Below, one piece after another: positions 53,061 to 62,210 of a DNA stretch of 64,000 nt. The stretch's first letter is position 1, and the number at the start of each line of letters is the position of its first letter. A model generated the notes under the pieces. It saw nothing but the letters and a program-made list of their open reading frames with translations. It made no database searches and was not told the origin of the DNA. The position numbers and the translations under genes were made by a program. Where the stretch lies: positions 123,245-187,244 of the forward strand of contig NZ_SMRU01000007.1 of assembly GCF_004354015.1 (NCBI RefSeq), in the 5' to 3' direction. Origin of the DNA: Arthrobacter terricola. Lineage in GTDB: Bacteria; Actinomycetota; Actinomycetes; Actinomycetales; Micrococcaceae.

Positions 53061-54461
53061 CTACTCCGTTCCCCTGACGATTTTCTGTGCGGCGGCTGAA
53101 TGTTCGGCAACGAGTTTCCGTACGTCGAGTCCGGGAATCTGCCCGTCCACCACGCGCCATTGCCCGCCCACCATCACCCGGTCTGCCCGGTCCGCGGCGC
53201 ACAGCAACAGGGCTGCTACGGGATCGTGGCTGCCGGAGAAGCGCAGCTCATCGAGCGTGAACATGGCGAGGTCCGCTTGCATTCCGGGCGCCAATTGGCC
53301 GATGTCCGTCCGGCCGAGCGCCGCCGCGGATCCGCGGGTCGCCCAGCCGAGCGCGCGTTCCACCGGGAGGTCGGCGCCGTAGCGCAAGCGCTGGAGGTAG
53401 AGCGCCTGCCGGGCTTCGAGGATCATGTTGGAGGCGTCGTTCGACGCCGAACCGTCCACGCCGAGCCCCACCGGAACCCCGGCTGCCTCAAGTTCCACCA
53501 CGCGTGCCGTTCCGGACGCGAGCCTCATGTTCGACGTCGGGCAGTGCGCGACGGCGGTGCCCGCGGCACCCAGCCTGGCGATCTCGTCGTCGTCGAAATG
53601 GATGCCGTGGCCAAGCCAGGTGCGGTTGCCGAGCCAGCCGACGCTGTCCAGGTAATCCACGGTGCGCAGTCCGAATTTTTCGAGGCAGAAGTTCTCTTCG
53701 TCGATGGTTTCGGCGAGGTGGGTGTGGAGCCTGACGTCGAGCCGCTCGGCCATCGCGGCGCTTTCGGCCATGACCTCTTTCGTCACGGAGAACGGCGAGC
53801 ATGGTGCCAGCGCAATCTGGATGACCGCGCCGTCGCCGGCTTCGTGGTACTTGCCGATCAGGCGTTCGCTGTCCGCGAGGATCACCTCGGGGCGCTGCAC
53901 GGTTGAACGCGGCGGCAGGCCGCCGTCGTCCTCGCCCAAGCACATGGACCCCCTGGTGAGGGTGGCGCGCATCCCGAGTTCGCGAACGACGCCGACCTCA
54001 AGATCGATCGCGTCCTCAAGACCCGCGGGGAAGAGGTAGTGGTGGTCGGCTGCCGTGGTGCAGCCGGAGAGGAGCAGTTCCGCAAGGGCAACCTTCACCG
54101 CGAGTTCCAGGCTGTCCGGAGTCAGCCGCGCCCACACGGGGTAGAGGTTTTGCAGCCAGGGGAAGAGGGGAGCGTTCGCCACCGGCCCCCACGCTCGGGT
54201 CAGTGTTTGGTAGAAGTGGTGGTGCGTGTTGATGAGCCCGGGCAGGAGGACGTGGCGGCCGGCGTCGAACGTTTCATCGCACGGAGTTGAAGGCTGCTCG
54301 CCTGCCGGTACAAGCTCGGAAATCGTTGTTCCGCTGATGACGATTCCGCCGCGGGCGTCGAGGCCGTTCGCCGTGAATACCGCGAGGGGATTCTTGATCC
54401 AAAGCCTTGACGGCGCTGGCCGGGAGGAAAGGGGGAGCTGGGATTCTGATTGAGGAGACAC
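53061..54461 (-). CDS. 8-oxoguanine deaminase-like amidohydrolase
   Basis: A 466-residue amidohydrolase from a GTG start at 54461 (AAGGA 5 nt upstream). The metal HxH lies in INTHHHFYQTLTRAWGP, and later ligands in LHTHLAETIDE, LGHGIHFDDDE and GVDGSASNDASNM. The HHHFYQTLTRA segment is typical of 8-oxoguanine deaminase (8-oxoguanine to urate) in the ATZ/TRZ-like group. A start at ATG 54545 would add 28 residues. Its location between uricase and guanine deaminase supports a purine substrate. Confidence 0.8.
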   Translation of the reverse strand: MSPQSESQLPLSSRPAPSRLWIKNPLAVFTANGLDARGGIVISGTTISELVPAGEQPSTPCDETFDAGRHVLLPGLINTHHHFYQTLTRAWGPVANAPLFPWLQNLYPVWARLTPDSLELAVKVALAELLLSGCTTAADHHYLFPAGLEDAIDLEVGVVRELGMRATLTRGSMCLGEDDGGLPPRSTVQRPEVILADSERLIGKYHEAGDGAVIQIALAPCSPFSVTKEVMAESAAMAERLDVRLHTHLAETIDEENFCLEKFGLRTVDYLDSVGWLGNRTWLGHGIHFDDDEIARLGAAGTAVAHCPTSNMRLASGTARVVELEAAGVPVGLGVDGSASNDASNMILEARQALYLQRLRYGADLPVERALGWATRGSAAALGRTDIGQLAPGMQADLAMFTLDELRFSGSHDPVAALLLCAADRADRVMVGGQWRVVDGQIPGLDVRKLVAEHSAAAQKIVRGTE

Positions 54462-54631
54462 TGGAGTCCTTGTCTGGTCGGCGTTGTTGGTGCTTTCCAG
54501 CTCAGTGAGGTCCTGTCTGCTGATCCAGGTTTCCGGCTTGCTCATGTGCGCCGGTGGACCCAGCGTAAGCGTCGGGCCGAAACGGGTCAATGTGACCGGC
54601 GGCGGGCCGCCCGGAGCCACTAACGGAAGAA

Positions 54632-54664
54632 AGTTTTCGCATCTCGAAACTTTTTTTCCGGAAA
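54632..54664. promoter_or_regulatory. Operator candidates in the guanine deaminase promoter region
   Basis: AGTTTTCGCATCTCGAAACT (54632-54651; TTTCG-CATCT-CGAAA inverted repeat) carries the reverse GATGCG core seen at 48149 and 51954, and TTTCCGGAAA (54655-54664) is a perfect 10-bp palindrome. They lie between the divergent deaminase genes starting at 54461 (-) and 54849 (+). Confidence 0.55.
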
Positions 54665-54739
54665 CTATGGCGCGGCTCACATCTCCGGTGCTAATCTCAT
54701 TCTGCCAAAGGCGGGCACCCGGACTCCGGGAAGCTATCT

Positions 54740-54842
54740 ACCAGGCGAAACCTTCAAAAGCACATGCTGAAGCCTGGTAACCGCAGCACCCGTCTGCCAT
54801 GTTCAGATGCCCTGGGCCCAGGCTTCCTCAGCACTAAGGAAG
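54740..54842 (+). ncRNA. Riboswitch-like leader of guanine deaminase
   Basis: Helix ACCAGG (54740-54745)/CCTGGT (54773-54778) stacks through a bulge CGAAAC on CTTCA/TGAAG (54752-54756/54768-54772), with an 11-nt loop. The same GCCTGG (54772-54777) can instead pair with CCAGGC (54818-54823). CTTCC (54823-54827) pairs with GGAAG (54838-54842), which covers the Shine-Dalgarno sequence of guaD. Exclusive helices plus a masked ribosome site are the layout of a translational riboswitch. No known class was recognised. Confidence 0.5.
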
Positions 54843-54848
54843 TCGCAC

Positions 54849-55343
54849 ATGAGTACCACCGTCACGGCCGAACACTTCTTGGCCACCTCCATTGAGCTGG
54901 CAACAGCCAATGTCCTCAATAGCGGCGGGCCGTTCGGCGCCGTTATTGTCACCGCGGACGGTCAGGCCTTCGAAGGCGTCAACCGGGTCACCGCGAGCAA
55001 CGACCCCACGGCGCACGCCGAAGTCACCGCCATCCGCAACGCGTGCCGTGAGCTCGGCACGTTCGACCTCAGCGGAGCCACCCTATACACGAGCTGCGAG
55101 CCATGCCCCATGTGCCTGGCCTCCGCCCTCTGGGCCCGCATCAGCAACGTGGTCTTCGCCGCGGACCGGCACGACGCCGCATCCGTCGGCTTCGACGACG
55201 CCGTCTTCTACGAGTACTTCGAGAACGCCGACCGGGACAAGCTCATGCCGGTCAAGAAGCTCGAACTGGGCGATCCCCAGGCTCCGGCCATCCTGCAACC
55301 GTTCAACACCTGGAACACGCTCGACTCCAGGATTGACTACTAG
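54849..55343 (+). CDS. guaD: Guanine deaminase, cytidine-deaminase fold
   Basis: A 164-residue CDA-fold deaminase of the Bacillus GuaD type. HAEV (zinc His and catalytic Glu, about 56-59) and SCEPCPMC (zinc Cys pair, about 84-91) are intact; GGPFGAVIV and the C-terminal NTWNTLDSRIDY are also present. It converts guanine to xanthine. AAGGAAG precedes ATG 54849, and that site can be masked in a hairpin. Seven bp before an AzgA-type permease gene, so uptake and deamination are linked. Confidence 0.9.
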   Translation: MSTTVTAEHFLATSIELATANVLNSGGPFGAVIVTADGQAFEGVNRVTASNDPTAHAEVTAIRNACRELGTFDLSGATLYTSCEPCPMCLASALWARISNVVFAADRHDAASVGFDDAVFYEYFENADRDKLMPVKKLELGDPQAPAILQPFNTWNTLDSRIDY

Positions 55344-55349
55344 GGCCGG

Positions 55350-56933
55350 GTGGCTGAAATGACAATCCTGGACCCAGCAGAAATGCAAACGGCCACTGAA
55401 AAGCAGGCTGCGTCCTACGGCGCAGGGCAGACTGTGGCAAACACAACCGGCACGACGCAACGCGGCACAGTGCAACGTGGCAGCGGCCTCAAGCCCCCGG
55501 CGTCGGACTCCTTCCTGGACCGTTTCTTCCAGATCACCAAGCGTGGCTCCACGCTGGCCCGCGAATTCCGCGGCGGCATTGTCACGTTCTTCACGATGGC
55601 CTACATCGTGGTCCTCAACCCGTTGATCCTGGGCGGATTCTCGGCCCAGAACGCTCCCACGGACGTCGCGGGCGGCTGGTTGCCGGCAGCGCAAGTGGGC
55701 GCGGTCACCGGTCTGACCGCCGGCGTCATGACGATCCTTTTCGGCCTCATCGCGAACCTGCCGTTCGGGATCGCGGCGGGCCTGGGCATCAACTCGTTCC
55801 TGGCCGTGGCCGTCATCCATGAAGTCACCTGGCCGGAAGCCATGGGCCTCGTGGTCATCAACGGCATCCTGATCGTCCTGTTCGGCGCAACCGGCGCACG
55901 GACCGCGATCTTCAAAGCAGTCCCCAAGGAACTCAAGGCCGCCATCACCGTTGGAATCGGCCTGTTCATCGCCTTCATCGGCTTCGTCGACTCCGGCTTC
56001 GTCCGCCCCACAAAAGGCGGCCCTCCGGTACAGCTCGGAACGGATGGCTCCATCACCTCCATCCCCACCCTCGTCTTCATCGTCGGTCTTCTGGTCATGG
56101 GTATCCTCGTGGCCCGCAAGATCCAAGGCGGCCTCCTGATCGGAATCGTCGCCACAACGGTCCTCGCCGCCGTCGTCGAGGCCGTCATGCACATCGGGCC
56201 CGGCAGCGCCACCAACCCCGGTGGCTGGCACCTCAACACCCCTGTCCTGTCCGGCCAATTGGTTTCCGCTCCGGACTTGAGCCTGGTTGGCCACTTCGAC
56301 CTCTTCGGCTCGTTCTCCCGGATCGGCGGCCTGGCGGCCACGATGCTGGTATTCACCCTGGTGTTCACCAACTTCTTCGACGCCATGGGCACCATGACGG
56401 GCCTGGCCAAGAGCGCCGGAGTGGCGCACAAGGACGGCACCTTCCCCAAGCTGAAGTCGGCCTTCATCGTCGAAGGCCTCGGCGCGGTAGCGGGCGGAGC
56501 CACCTCCGGTTCGTCCAACACGGTGTACATCGACTCGGCGGCCGGGATCGGCGAAGGCGCCCGCACCGGCCTGGCGTCGGTGGTCACGGGCTTGCTGTTC
56601 CTCGGTTCGATGTTCCTGACACCCCTCACGAGCGTTGTCCCGTTGGAGGTTGCCGCGGCCGCCCTGGTGGTTGTCGGCGCGATGATGATGGCCCAGATCC
56701 GGGAGATCAAGTTTTCCAAGTTCTCCGTGGCCCTGCCGGCCTTCCTGACCATCGTCACCATGCCCCTGACGTACTCCATCGCGAACGGAATCGGCGTCGG
56801 TTTCATCACCTGGTCCGTCATCAGCGCGGCATCGGGCAAGGCCAAGAAGGTCCATCCGCTCATGTGGGTGGTGACCGCGGGCTTCCTGGTCTACTTCGCC
56901 CGTGGACCGATCAGCGCGCTCCTGGGAGCCTGA
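55350..56933 (+). CDS. AzgA-type NCS2 guanine/hypoxanthine permease
   Basis: A 527-residue permease with a ~65-residue hydrophilic N-terminus (Thr/Gln/Gly-rich), then about 13 helices. EFRGGIVTFFTMAYIVVLNPLIL, GLGINSFLAV, TNFFDAMGTMTGLA and GGATSGSSNTVYIDSAAGI are AzgA/PbuG-like signatures, distinct from the NCS2 xanthine permease at 49045. Start is GTG 55350 or ATG 55359. Forms an operon with guaD. Confidence 0.9.
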   Translation: MAEMTILDPAEMQTATEKQAASYGAGQTVANTTGTTQRGTVQRGSGLKPPASDSFLDRFFQITKRGSTLAREFRGGIVTFFTMAYIVVLNPLILGGFSAQNAPTDVAGGWLPAAQVGAVTGLTAGVMTILFGLIANLPFGIAAGLGINSFLAVAVIHEVTWPEAMGLVVINGILIVLFGATGARTAIFKAVPKELKAAITVGIGLFIAFIGFVDSGFVRPTKGGPPVQLGTDGSITSIPTLVFIVGLLVMGILVARKIQGGLLIGIVATTVLAAVVEAVMHIGPGSATNPGGWHLNTPVLSGQLVSAPDLSLVGHFDLFGSFSRIGGLAATMLVFTLVFTNFFDAMGTMTGLAKSAGVAHKDGTFPKLKSAFIVEGLGAVAGGATSGSSNTVYIDSAAGIGEGARTGLASVVTGLLFLGSMFLTPLTSVVPLEVAAAALVVVGAMMMAQIREIKFSKFSVALPAFLTIVTMPLTYSIANGIGVGFITWSVISAASGKAKKVHPLMWVVTAGFLVYFARGPISALLGA

Positions 56934-56952
56934 CGGAATGCATCGGAGGCCA

Positions 56953-57228
56953 GCCGGCCAATAGCAGGCCGGCACGAGACGGCGGTCCGGCCCCGCGTCA
57001 CCGCAATGAATAGGCGCCAGTCGTCGTCGAGCCCTCACCTTCAGAGGGACGACGACGGCGGGCGGCGGCGACGCGCGGCCGTGCCGTCAGGGACCGGGGC
57101 GGAGGAGAGACCGCCCCGGTCCTCTCCGGGCCACCGAGCCCGGAAGGTGAAGCTTCCCCCGCAATGACGCAAGGAATGAGAATATGAGGCAAGATCGCAC
57201 ACTGCCCCGGAATGGTTTCCGCTCCGGG
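56953..57228 (+). terminator. Series of hairpins between the permease gene and xdhC
   Basis: No gene lies in 56934-57251. Hairpins seen: GCCGGCC/GGCCGGC (56953-56973); GTCGTCGTC/GACGACGAC around an inner CCCTC/GAGGG pair (about 57020-57057); GGACCGGGGCGG with 57111-57122 (57091-57122, 12-bp perfect); TCCGGGC/GCCCGGA (57125-57144); and CCCGGA/TCCGGG (57206-57228) just before the xdhC ribosome site. The 12-bp one is the likely terminator; the later ones may belong to the xdhC leader. Confidence 0.6.
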
Positions 57229-57251
57229 ACCTCGTTACAGGGAGTGTCGCC

Positions 57252-58469
57252 ATGCTGGATTTAATGCCTTCGCTGGGCAGTTGGCGGCCCGCGGTCTCCG
57301 GCCAGCGCTGTGCCGTGGCCACCATCGTTGCGGCCGGCGGGTCCGTGCCCAGGCCCCTCGGCACGTCCATGCTGGTCTCCGAACACGGCGACGTCCTCGG
57401 GAGCCTCTCCGGAGGTTGCGTCGAAGGTGCCGTCGTGGAGGCGGCGCTGGAGGCAATGCGCGACGGCGGCAGTCGCCTTGAGTCGTTCGGCTACAGTGCC
57501 GAGGACGCGTTCGCCGTCGGGCTCACGTGCGGCGGCGAGCTGGAAGTGCACATCGAACCCACCAGCGCCACCGGCCTGGACCTCGCCGTGCTGCGCGCCG
57601 CAACCGGGGGAGAACTGTCCTCCATGGCGCTTATCCGCAGGCTCGACGCCGGCGGCGGTGCCATGGTGGTTCCCGATCCGGCGTCGTTTTCCGCCGAGGG
57701 TTCGCGGGAGCTTTCCGCCCTCCTCGGCGGGGACCCGGACGTCATTCGCGCCGCCGCGGTCCAGCTCGATCCCTTGCTGCGCGGAGGGCGCGCGGGACTC
57801 GTCCGCCTTGCGCCGGCCGACGGCTGCGGTGGAGCGACCCAAACCGAACCCGTCGCCCTTTTCGTCGAAAGTCGCCTGCCCGCTCCGCGCATGTTGATCT
57901 TCGGTGCCAACGACTTCGGCGCCGCATTGCTACCAGCCGGTAAGCTCCTGGGCTACGACGTCACCCTGTGCGATGCGCGCCCGGCGTTTTCAAGCCAAGG
58001 CCGCTTCCTTGCCGCTGACCGGCTCGCGACCGAGTGGCCGCACCGATACCTCGCAGGCGAGGCCGCTGCCGGGCGCATCGATTCCCGCGCCGTGGCGTGC
58101 GTCATGACGCACGACCCCAAGTTTGATATCCCCCTGCTCGAAACCGCCCTGGGTCTCGGCCTCGCCTACGTGGGTGCCATGGGTTCGCGGCGCAGCCACC
58201 GCCAGAGGGTGGACGCGCTCTTGGCATGCGGCACTCCCGTCGAGGCCCTCGAACGGCTGCACTCACCCATCGGACTGGACCTGGGCGCCGTCACTCCCGC
58301 GGAAGTGGCCGTTTCGATCACCGCCGAGATCCTCGCCTCCCGTGCTCCCCGCCCGGCCAACGGCCGTACGCCCCTTCCAGCCACCGGCTGGGGTTCGCTC
58401 AAGGACGGCATCGGACCCATTCACCACACCCCCGACCCCGCACACGCCAAGGAGCTCCCATGGACATGA
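57252..58469 (+). CDS. xdhC: XdhC/CoxI family cofactor-insertion protein
   Basis: A 405-residue XdhC-like protein. The N-terminal XdhC/CoxI part has the ATIVAAGGSVPRPLGTSMLV and GSLSGGCVEGAVV blocks; the C-terminal Rossmann part has ILIFGANDFG-type binding, MTHDPKFDIPLLETAL and YVGAMGSRRSHRQR. XdhC binds molybdenum cofactor, protects or sulfurates it and loads it into xanthine dehydrogenase. First gene of the xdh operon; its end overlaps the FAD-subunit start by 10 bases. Confidence 0.9.
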   Translation: MLDLMPSLGSWRPAVSGQRCAVATIVAAGGSVPRPLGTSMLVSEHGDVLGSLSGGCVEGAVVEAALEAMRDGGSRLESFGYSAEDAFAVGLTCGGELEVHIEPTSATGLDLAVLRAATGGELSSMALIRRLDAGGGAMVVPDPASFSAEGSRELSALLGGDPDVIRAAAVQLDPLLRGGRAGLVRLAPADGCGGATQTEPVALFVESRLPAPRMLIFGANDFGAALLPAGKLLGYDVTLCDARPAFSSQGRFLAADRLATEWPHRYLAGEAAAGRIDSRAVACVMTHDPKFDIPLLETALGLGLAYVGAMGSRRSHRQRVDALLACGTPVEALERLHSPIGLDLGAVTPAEVAVSITAEILASRAPRPANGRTPLPATGWGSLKDGIGPIHHTPDPAHAKELPWT

Positions 58470-59419
58470 ACACCATCGAGTCCGTGGTCCCCACCACGGA
58501 CCCCACGCAATGGCGCCCCGGCGACGCGTGGCTGGCCGGCGGAACGGTCTTGTTCTCCTACGGAAGTCCCGTGGGGACCGAGGAACCACTGAAGCGCCTG
58601 CTTGACCTGGGCCAAGCCGGCTGGCCCTCGATCACCGTGACGAACGAAGGCATCGAGATAGGCGCCACCTGCACGATCGCGGAACTCTACGCGCTTCCGG
58701 ATTCGGACGCTGTAGTGCGGCGCGACTGGCCGGGCCTGGACCTGTTCCGTCCGTGCTGCGACTCTTTCGTGGCCTCCTTCAAGGTGTGGAACATGTCCAC
58801 TGTTGGCGGCAACCTCTGCACTTCCCTCCCCGCCGGCCCCATCATCTCGCTCTGTGCCGGCCTCGACGCCATCGCCACCATCCACGGCCGGCACGGCAGC
58901 AGCCGCACCGTCCCGGTCAACGAATTCATCACCGGCGAAGCAAAGAACTGCCTGGCACCCGGCGAACTCCTCCGCAGCGTCCACGTTCCGGCGTCGTCAC
59001 TTTCTGCCCGGGTCGCCTTCCGCCGGCTATCCCTCAGCAACCTCGGCCGCTCGGGCGTCCTCCTCATCGGAAGGCTCGACCCCAACGGAGGCTTCGTCCT
59101 CACAGTCACCGCCGCCACCAAGCGGCCCGTCCAACTCCGGTTCGCCGCCGCTGACCTGCCCGACGCCGGCCAGCTGGCTGCCGCCGTCGCGCTCTCCATC
59201 CCGGACGAGCTGTACCACGACGACATCCACGGACTGCCCGAATGGCGGCGCGACATGACGTTCCGGCTCGCCGAGGAAATCCGCGCCGAACTTCTCGACT
59301 CGTTTGACGCCGACGTGCGGCCCGCGGTCTCCGGCGATTTCTGGCCTCCCCACGCGACCTCGCCGCAACCGTCCACCCAACCCGCATCCACACAGAAGGA
59401 GGCCCCGAATGGCAATTGA
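58460..59419 (+). CDS. Xanthine dehydrogenase FAD-binding subunit
   Basis: A 319-residue FAD subunit of the molybdenum hydroxylase type. The first FAD loop is AWLAGGTVLFS, the second VWNMSTVGGNLCTSLPAGPI (the TVGGN pattern), and the C-terminal CO-dehydrogenase flavoprotein-like domain follows. The C-terminal ~35 residues are Pro/Ser/Thr-rich. AAGGAG lies 5 nt before ATG 58460. It passes electrons from the FeS clusters to NAD. Overlaps the next gene by 11 bases. Confidence 0.85.
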   Translation: MDMNTIESVVPTTDPTQWRPGDAWLAGGTVLFSYGSPVGTEEPLKRLLDLGQAGWPSITVTNEGIEIGATCTIAELYALPDSDAVVRRDWPGLDLFRPCCDSFVASFKVWNMSTVGGNLCTSLPAGPIISLCAGLDAIATIHGRHGSSRTVPVNEFITGEAKNCLAPGELLRSVHVPASSLSARVAFRRLSLSNLGRSGVLLIGRLDPNGGFVLTVTAATKRPVQLRFAAADLPDAGQLAAAVALSIPDELYHDDIHGLPEWRRDMTFRLAEEIRAELLDSFDADVRPAVSGDFWPPHATSPQPSTQPASTQKEAPNGN

Positions 59420-62210
59420 AATCAACGGAACCGCCACTGAGGCCACGCCCCGCCCGGGCCAATGCCTGCGCACGTTCCTCCGCGAACAAGGCAACTTCGG
59501 AGTCAAGAAAGGCTGCGACGGCGGTGACTGCGGCGCATGCACCGTCCACGTCGACGGCACCCCCGTGCACAGCTGCATCTACCCAGCCGTCCGCGCAGAA
59601 GGCCACGCCGTCACCACCGTGGAGGGCCTGGCGAGCGGGGGCGAACTCCATCCCGTGCAGCAGCAGTTCCTGGAGCAGCAAGGCTTCCAATGCGGATTCT
59701 GCACAGCCGGAATGATGATGACGGCCGCCACGTTCGACGACGAACAAAAGGCGAACCTTCCCCGCAACCTCAAGGGAAACCTGTGCCGCTGCACCGGCTA
59801 CCGTTCCATCGCGGAGGCCGTCTGCGGTACCGGCGCTGACGGACACAAAGCGCACGACGCCGGTGCGGGCCGACTCGGTGACGACGTCCCCGCTCCCGCT
59901 GGCCGCGCGGTTGTCACGGGAACCGCCCGGTACACGCTCGACGTCCCCGCGGAACAACTCCCCGGACTGCTGCACCTCAAGCTGCTGCGATCGCCGCACG
60001 CGCACGCCCGGATCGTCTCGATAGATACGACGGCGGCCCTCCGCATACCGGGGGTCGTGGCGGTCTTCACGCACGAAGACGCACCTGCCCAGTTGTTCTC
60101 GACCGCGCAGCACGAGCTTTACACCGACGATCCCGACGACACCCGGGTACTGGACGACGTGGTGCGGTTCATCGGGCAGCGGGTTGCCGCCGTCGTCGCC
60201 GAATCGGTGGGCGCCGCGGAAGCCGGTGCGCGCGCCCTCAGGGTGGAATATGAAATCCTCGACGCCGTGTTTTCCCCGCACGAGGCCTTGCTGCCGGGAG
60301 CGCCGGCGATCCACGGCGACAAGGACGGCGAGGTGGCGCGGATTTCCCGGCCGTTCAACAACGTCGTGGCCGAGGTCCATTCCGAGCTTGGAGACGTCGA
60401 CCTCGGCTTCGCTGCCGCCGATTTCATCCATGAGAACACCTACCAGACCCAGCGCGTGCAGCACGTCGCGATGGAAACCCACGCGTCCATCGCTTGGCTC
60501 GAGCCCGCCGAAACGCCGGGGGAGGACCGCTTGGTGGTGCGCTCGTCAACCCAAGTGCCTTTCCTTGCGCGGCGTACCCTGGCCCGTATTTTCGACCTCC
60601 CCGAAGATCGCGTCCGCGTGGTGGCCGGGCGGGTAGGCGGCGGCTTCGGCGGCAAGCAGGAAGTGCTGACCGAGGACCTCGTGGCCATGGCGGCCCTCAA
60701 GCTCCGGCGGCCCGTCCAGCTCGAATTCACCCGGACGGAACAATTCACCGCCACCACCACGCGGCACCCGTTCACCATCAAGGTCAAGGCAGGGGCAAGC
60801 CGGGACGGGCACCTGACGGCTTTGCAACTCGACGTCGTGACGAACACAGGCGCCTACGGAAACCACGCACCCGGCGTGATGTTCCACGGTTGCGGCGAAT
60901 CGTTGGCGGTTTACAACTGTGCCAACAAGAAGGTGGACGCCCAGGCTGTCTACACCAACACCATTCCCGCGGGCGCCTTCCGAGGCTACGGCTTGAGCCA
61001 AATGATCTTCGCGATCGAATCCGCCATGGATGAACTCGCGGTCGGAATCGGCATGGATCCCTTGGAATTCCGGCTCAAGAACATGGTCCGACCGGGAGAT
61101 CACATGCTCTCGACGAATCCGGAACCCGAAGAGGACGTCTTTTACGGGAGCTACGGTTTGGACCAGTGCGTGGCTTTGGTCCGGGATGCCCTCGAACGGG
61201 GTGCCCAGCGATACCGGGACGCCGGGCTGGACGAGCTCGGCCCGGATTGGGTCACTGGCGTCGGTTCCGCGCTGTCCATGATCGACACGGTCCCGCCCCG
61301 CGGCCACTACGCCCACACGCGCCTGAGGCTCCTTCCGGACGGAACGTTCGATGCCGCCGTCGGGACCGCTGAATTCGGAAACGGCACCACCACCGTCCAC
61401 GCCCAGCTCGCCGCGACCGCGTTGTCCACGACGGCGTCGAACGTGGCGGTGCGGCAGTCCGATACCGATCTCGTGGAGCACGATACCGGCGCCTTTGGTT
61501 CGGCAGGAACTGTCGTTGCGGGCCAGGCAACCCTCCTCGCGGCGCAGGAACTCGCCCTACGCATCCGGGCTGTTGCCGCTTCGCTCACGGGCGTTCCGGA
61601 ATGCGTCCTTGAGGACGGTGCGGTGCGCTGCGGTGACCGGACGGTTCCGTTCGCGGAAGTGTACGACGCCGCGCGGCAGCAAGGCGTCGAGCTCGCCACC
61701 GAAGGCCGCTGGGGCGGAACACCGCGCTCGGTCGCGTTCAACGTGCACGGTTTCCGGGTCGCCGTGAATACCAGTACCGGCGAGCTGCGGATCCTGCAAA
61801 GCGTGCAGGCGGCGGACGCCGGCGTGGTGGTCAATCCGCGGCAATGCCGTGGCCAGGTGGAAGGCGGGATTGCCCAGGCGCTGGGCGTCGCCCTATACGA
61901 AGAAGTCCGCGTGAACGACGCCGGACGTGTCACCACCGACATCCTGCGCCAGTACCACATCCCGTCCTTCGCGGACGTGCCACGCAGTGAGGTCTACTTC
62001 GCGGCAACCAACGACGAAATGGGTCCGTTGGGGGCCAAGTCCATGAGCGAAAGCCCGTTCAACCCGGTGGCGCCGGCATTGGCGAACGCCATCCGGAACG
62101 CCACCGGGGTCAGGTTCACATCCCTGCCGATCTCGAGGGACAAGATCTACCTCGGGCTTAAGGACGCCGCTGAGCCAAGCGCTCCTGCCGCTGAGCTCGC
62201 GCGCAGCTAG
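59409..62210 (+). CDS. Xanthine dehydrogenase, fused [2Fe-2S] and molybdopterin subunit
   Basis: A 933-residue fusion. Residues ~1-155 carry both [2Fe-2S] clusters: CDGGDCGAC and the C of HSC for the plant-type cluster, then CGFCTAGMM and LCRCTGYR for the all-helical cluster. From ~165 on is the molybdenum subunit with GRVGGGFGGKQE, PAGAFRGYGLSQ and the late GPLGAKSMSESPFNP region holding the catalytic Glu. It hydroxylates hypoxanthine/xanthine to urate. FeS fused to Mo with a separate FAD subunit differs from the common three-subunit and FAD-FeS-fused forms. The substrate is assigned from context. Confidence 0.85.
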   Translation: MAIEINGTATEATPRPGQCLRTFLREQGNFGVKKGCDGGDCGACTVHVDGTPVHSCIYPAVRAEGHAVTTVEGLASGGELHPVQQQFLEQQGFQCGFCTAGMMMTAATFDDEQKANLPRNLKGNLCRCTGYRSIAEAVCGTGADGHKAHDAGAGRLGDDVPAPAGRAVVTGTARYTLDVPAEQLPGLLHLKLLRSPHAHARIVSIDTTAALRIPGVVAVFTHEDAPAQLFSTAQHELYTDDPDDTRVLDDVVRFIGQRVAAVVAESVGAAEAGARALRVEYEILDAVFSPHEALLPGAPAIHGDKDGEVARISRPFNNVVAEVHSELGDVDLGFAAADFIHENTYQTQRVQHVAMETHASIAWLEPAETPGEDRLVVRSSTQVPFLARRTLARIFDLPEDRVRVVAGRVGGGFGGKQEVLTEDLVAMAALKLRRPVQLEFTRTEQFTATTTRHPFTIKVKAGASRDGHLTALQLDVVTNTGAYGNHAPGVMFHGCGESLAVYNCANKKVDAQAVYTNTIPAGAFRGYGLSQMIFAIESAMDELAVGIGMDPLEFRLKNMVRPGDHMLSTNPEPEEDVFYGSYGLDQCVALVRDALERGAQRYRDAGLDELGPDWVTGVGSALSMIDTVPPRGHYAHTRLRLLPDGTFDAAVGTAEFGNGTTTVHAQLAATALSTTASNVAVRQSDTDLVEHDTGAFGSAGTVVAGQATLLAAQELALRIRAVAASLTGVPECVLEDGAVRCGDRTVPFAEVYDAARQQGVELATEGRWGGTPRSVAFNVHGFRVAVNTSTGELRILQSVQAADAGVVVNPRQCRGQVEGGIAQALGVALYEEVRVNDAGRVTTDILRQYHIPSFADVPRSEVYFAATNDEMGPLGAKSMSESPFNPVAPALANAIRNATGVRFTSLPISRDKIYLGLKDAAEPSAPAAELARS

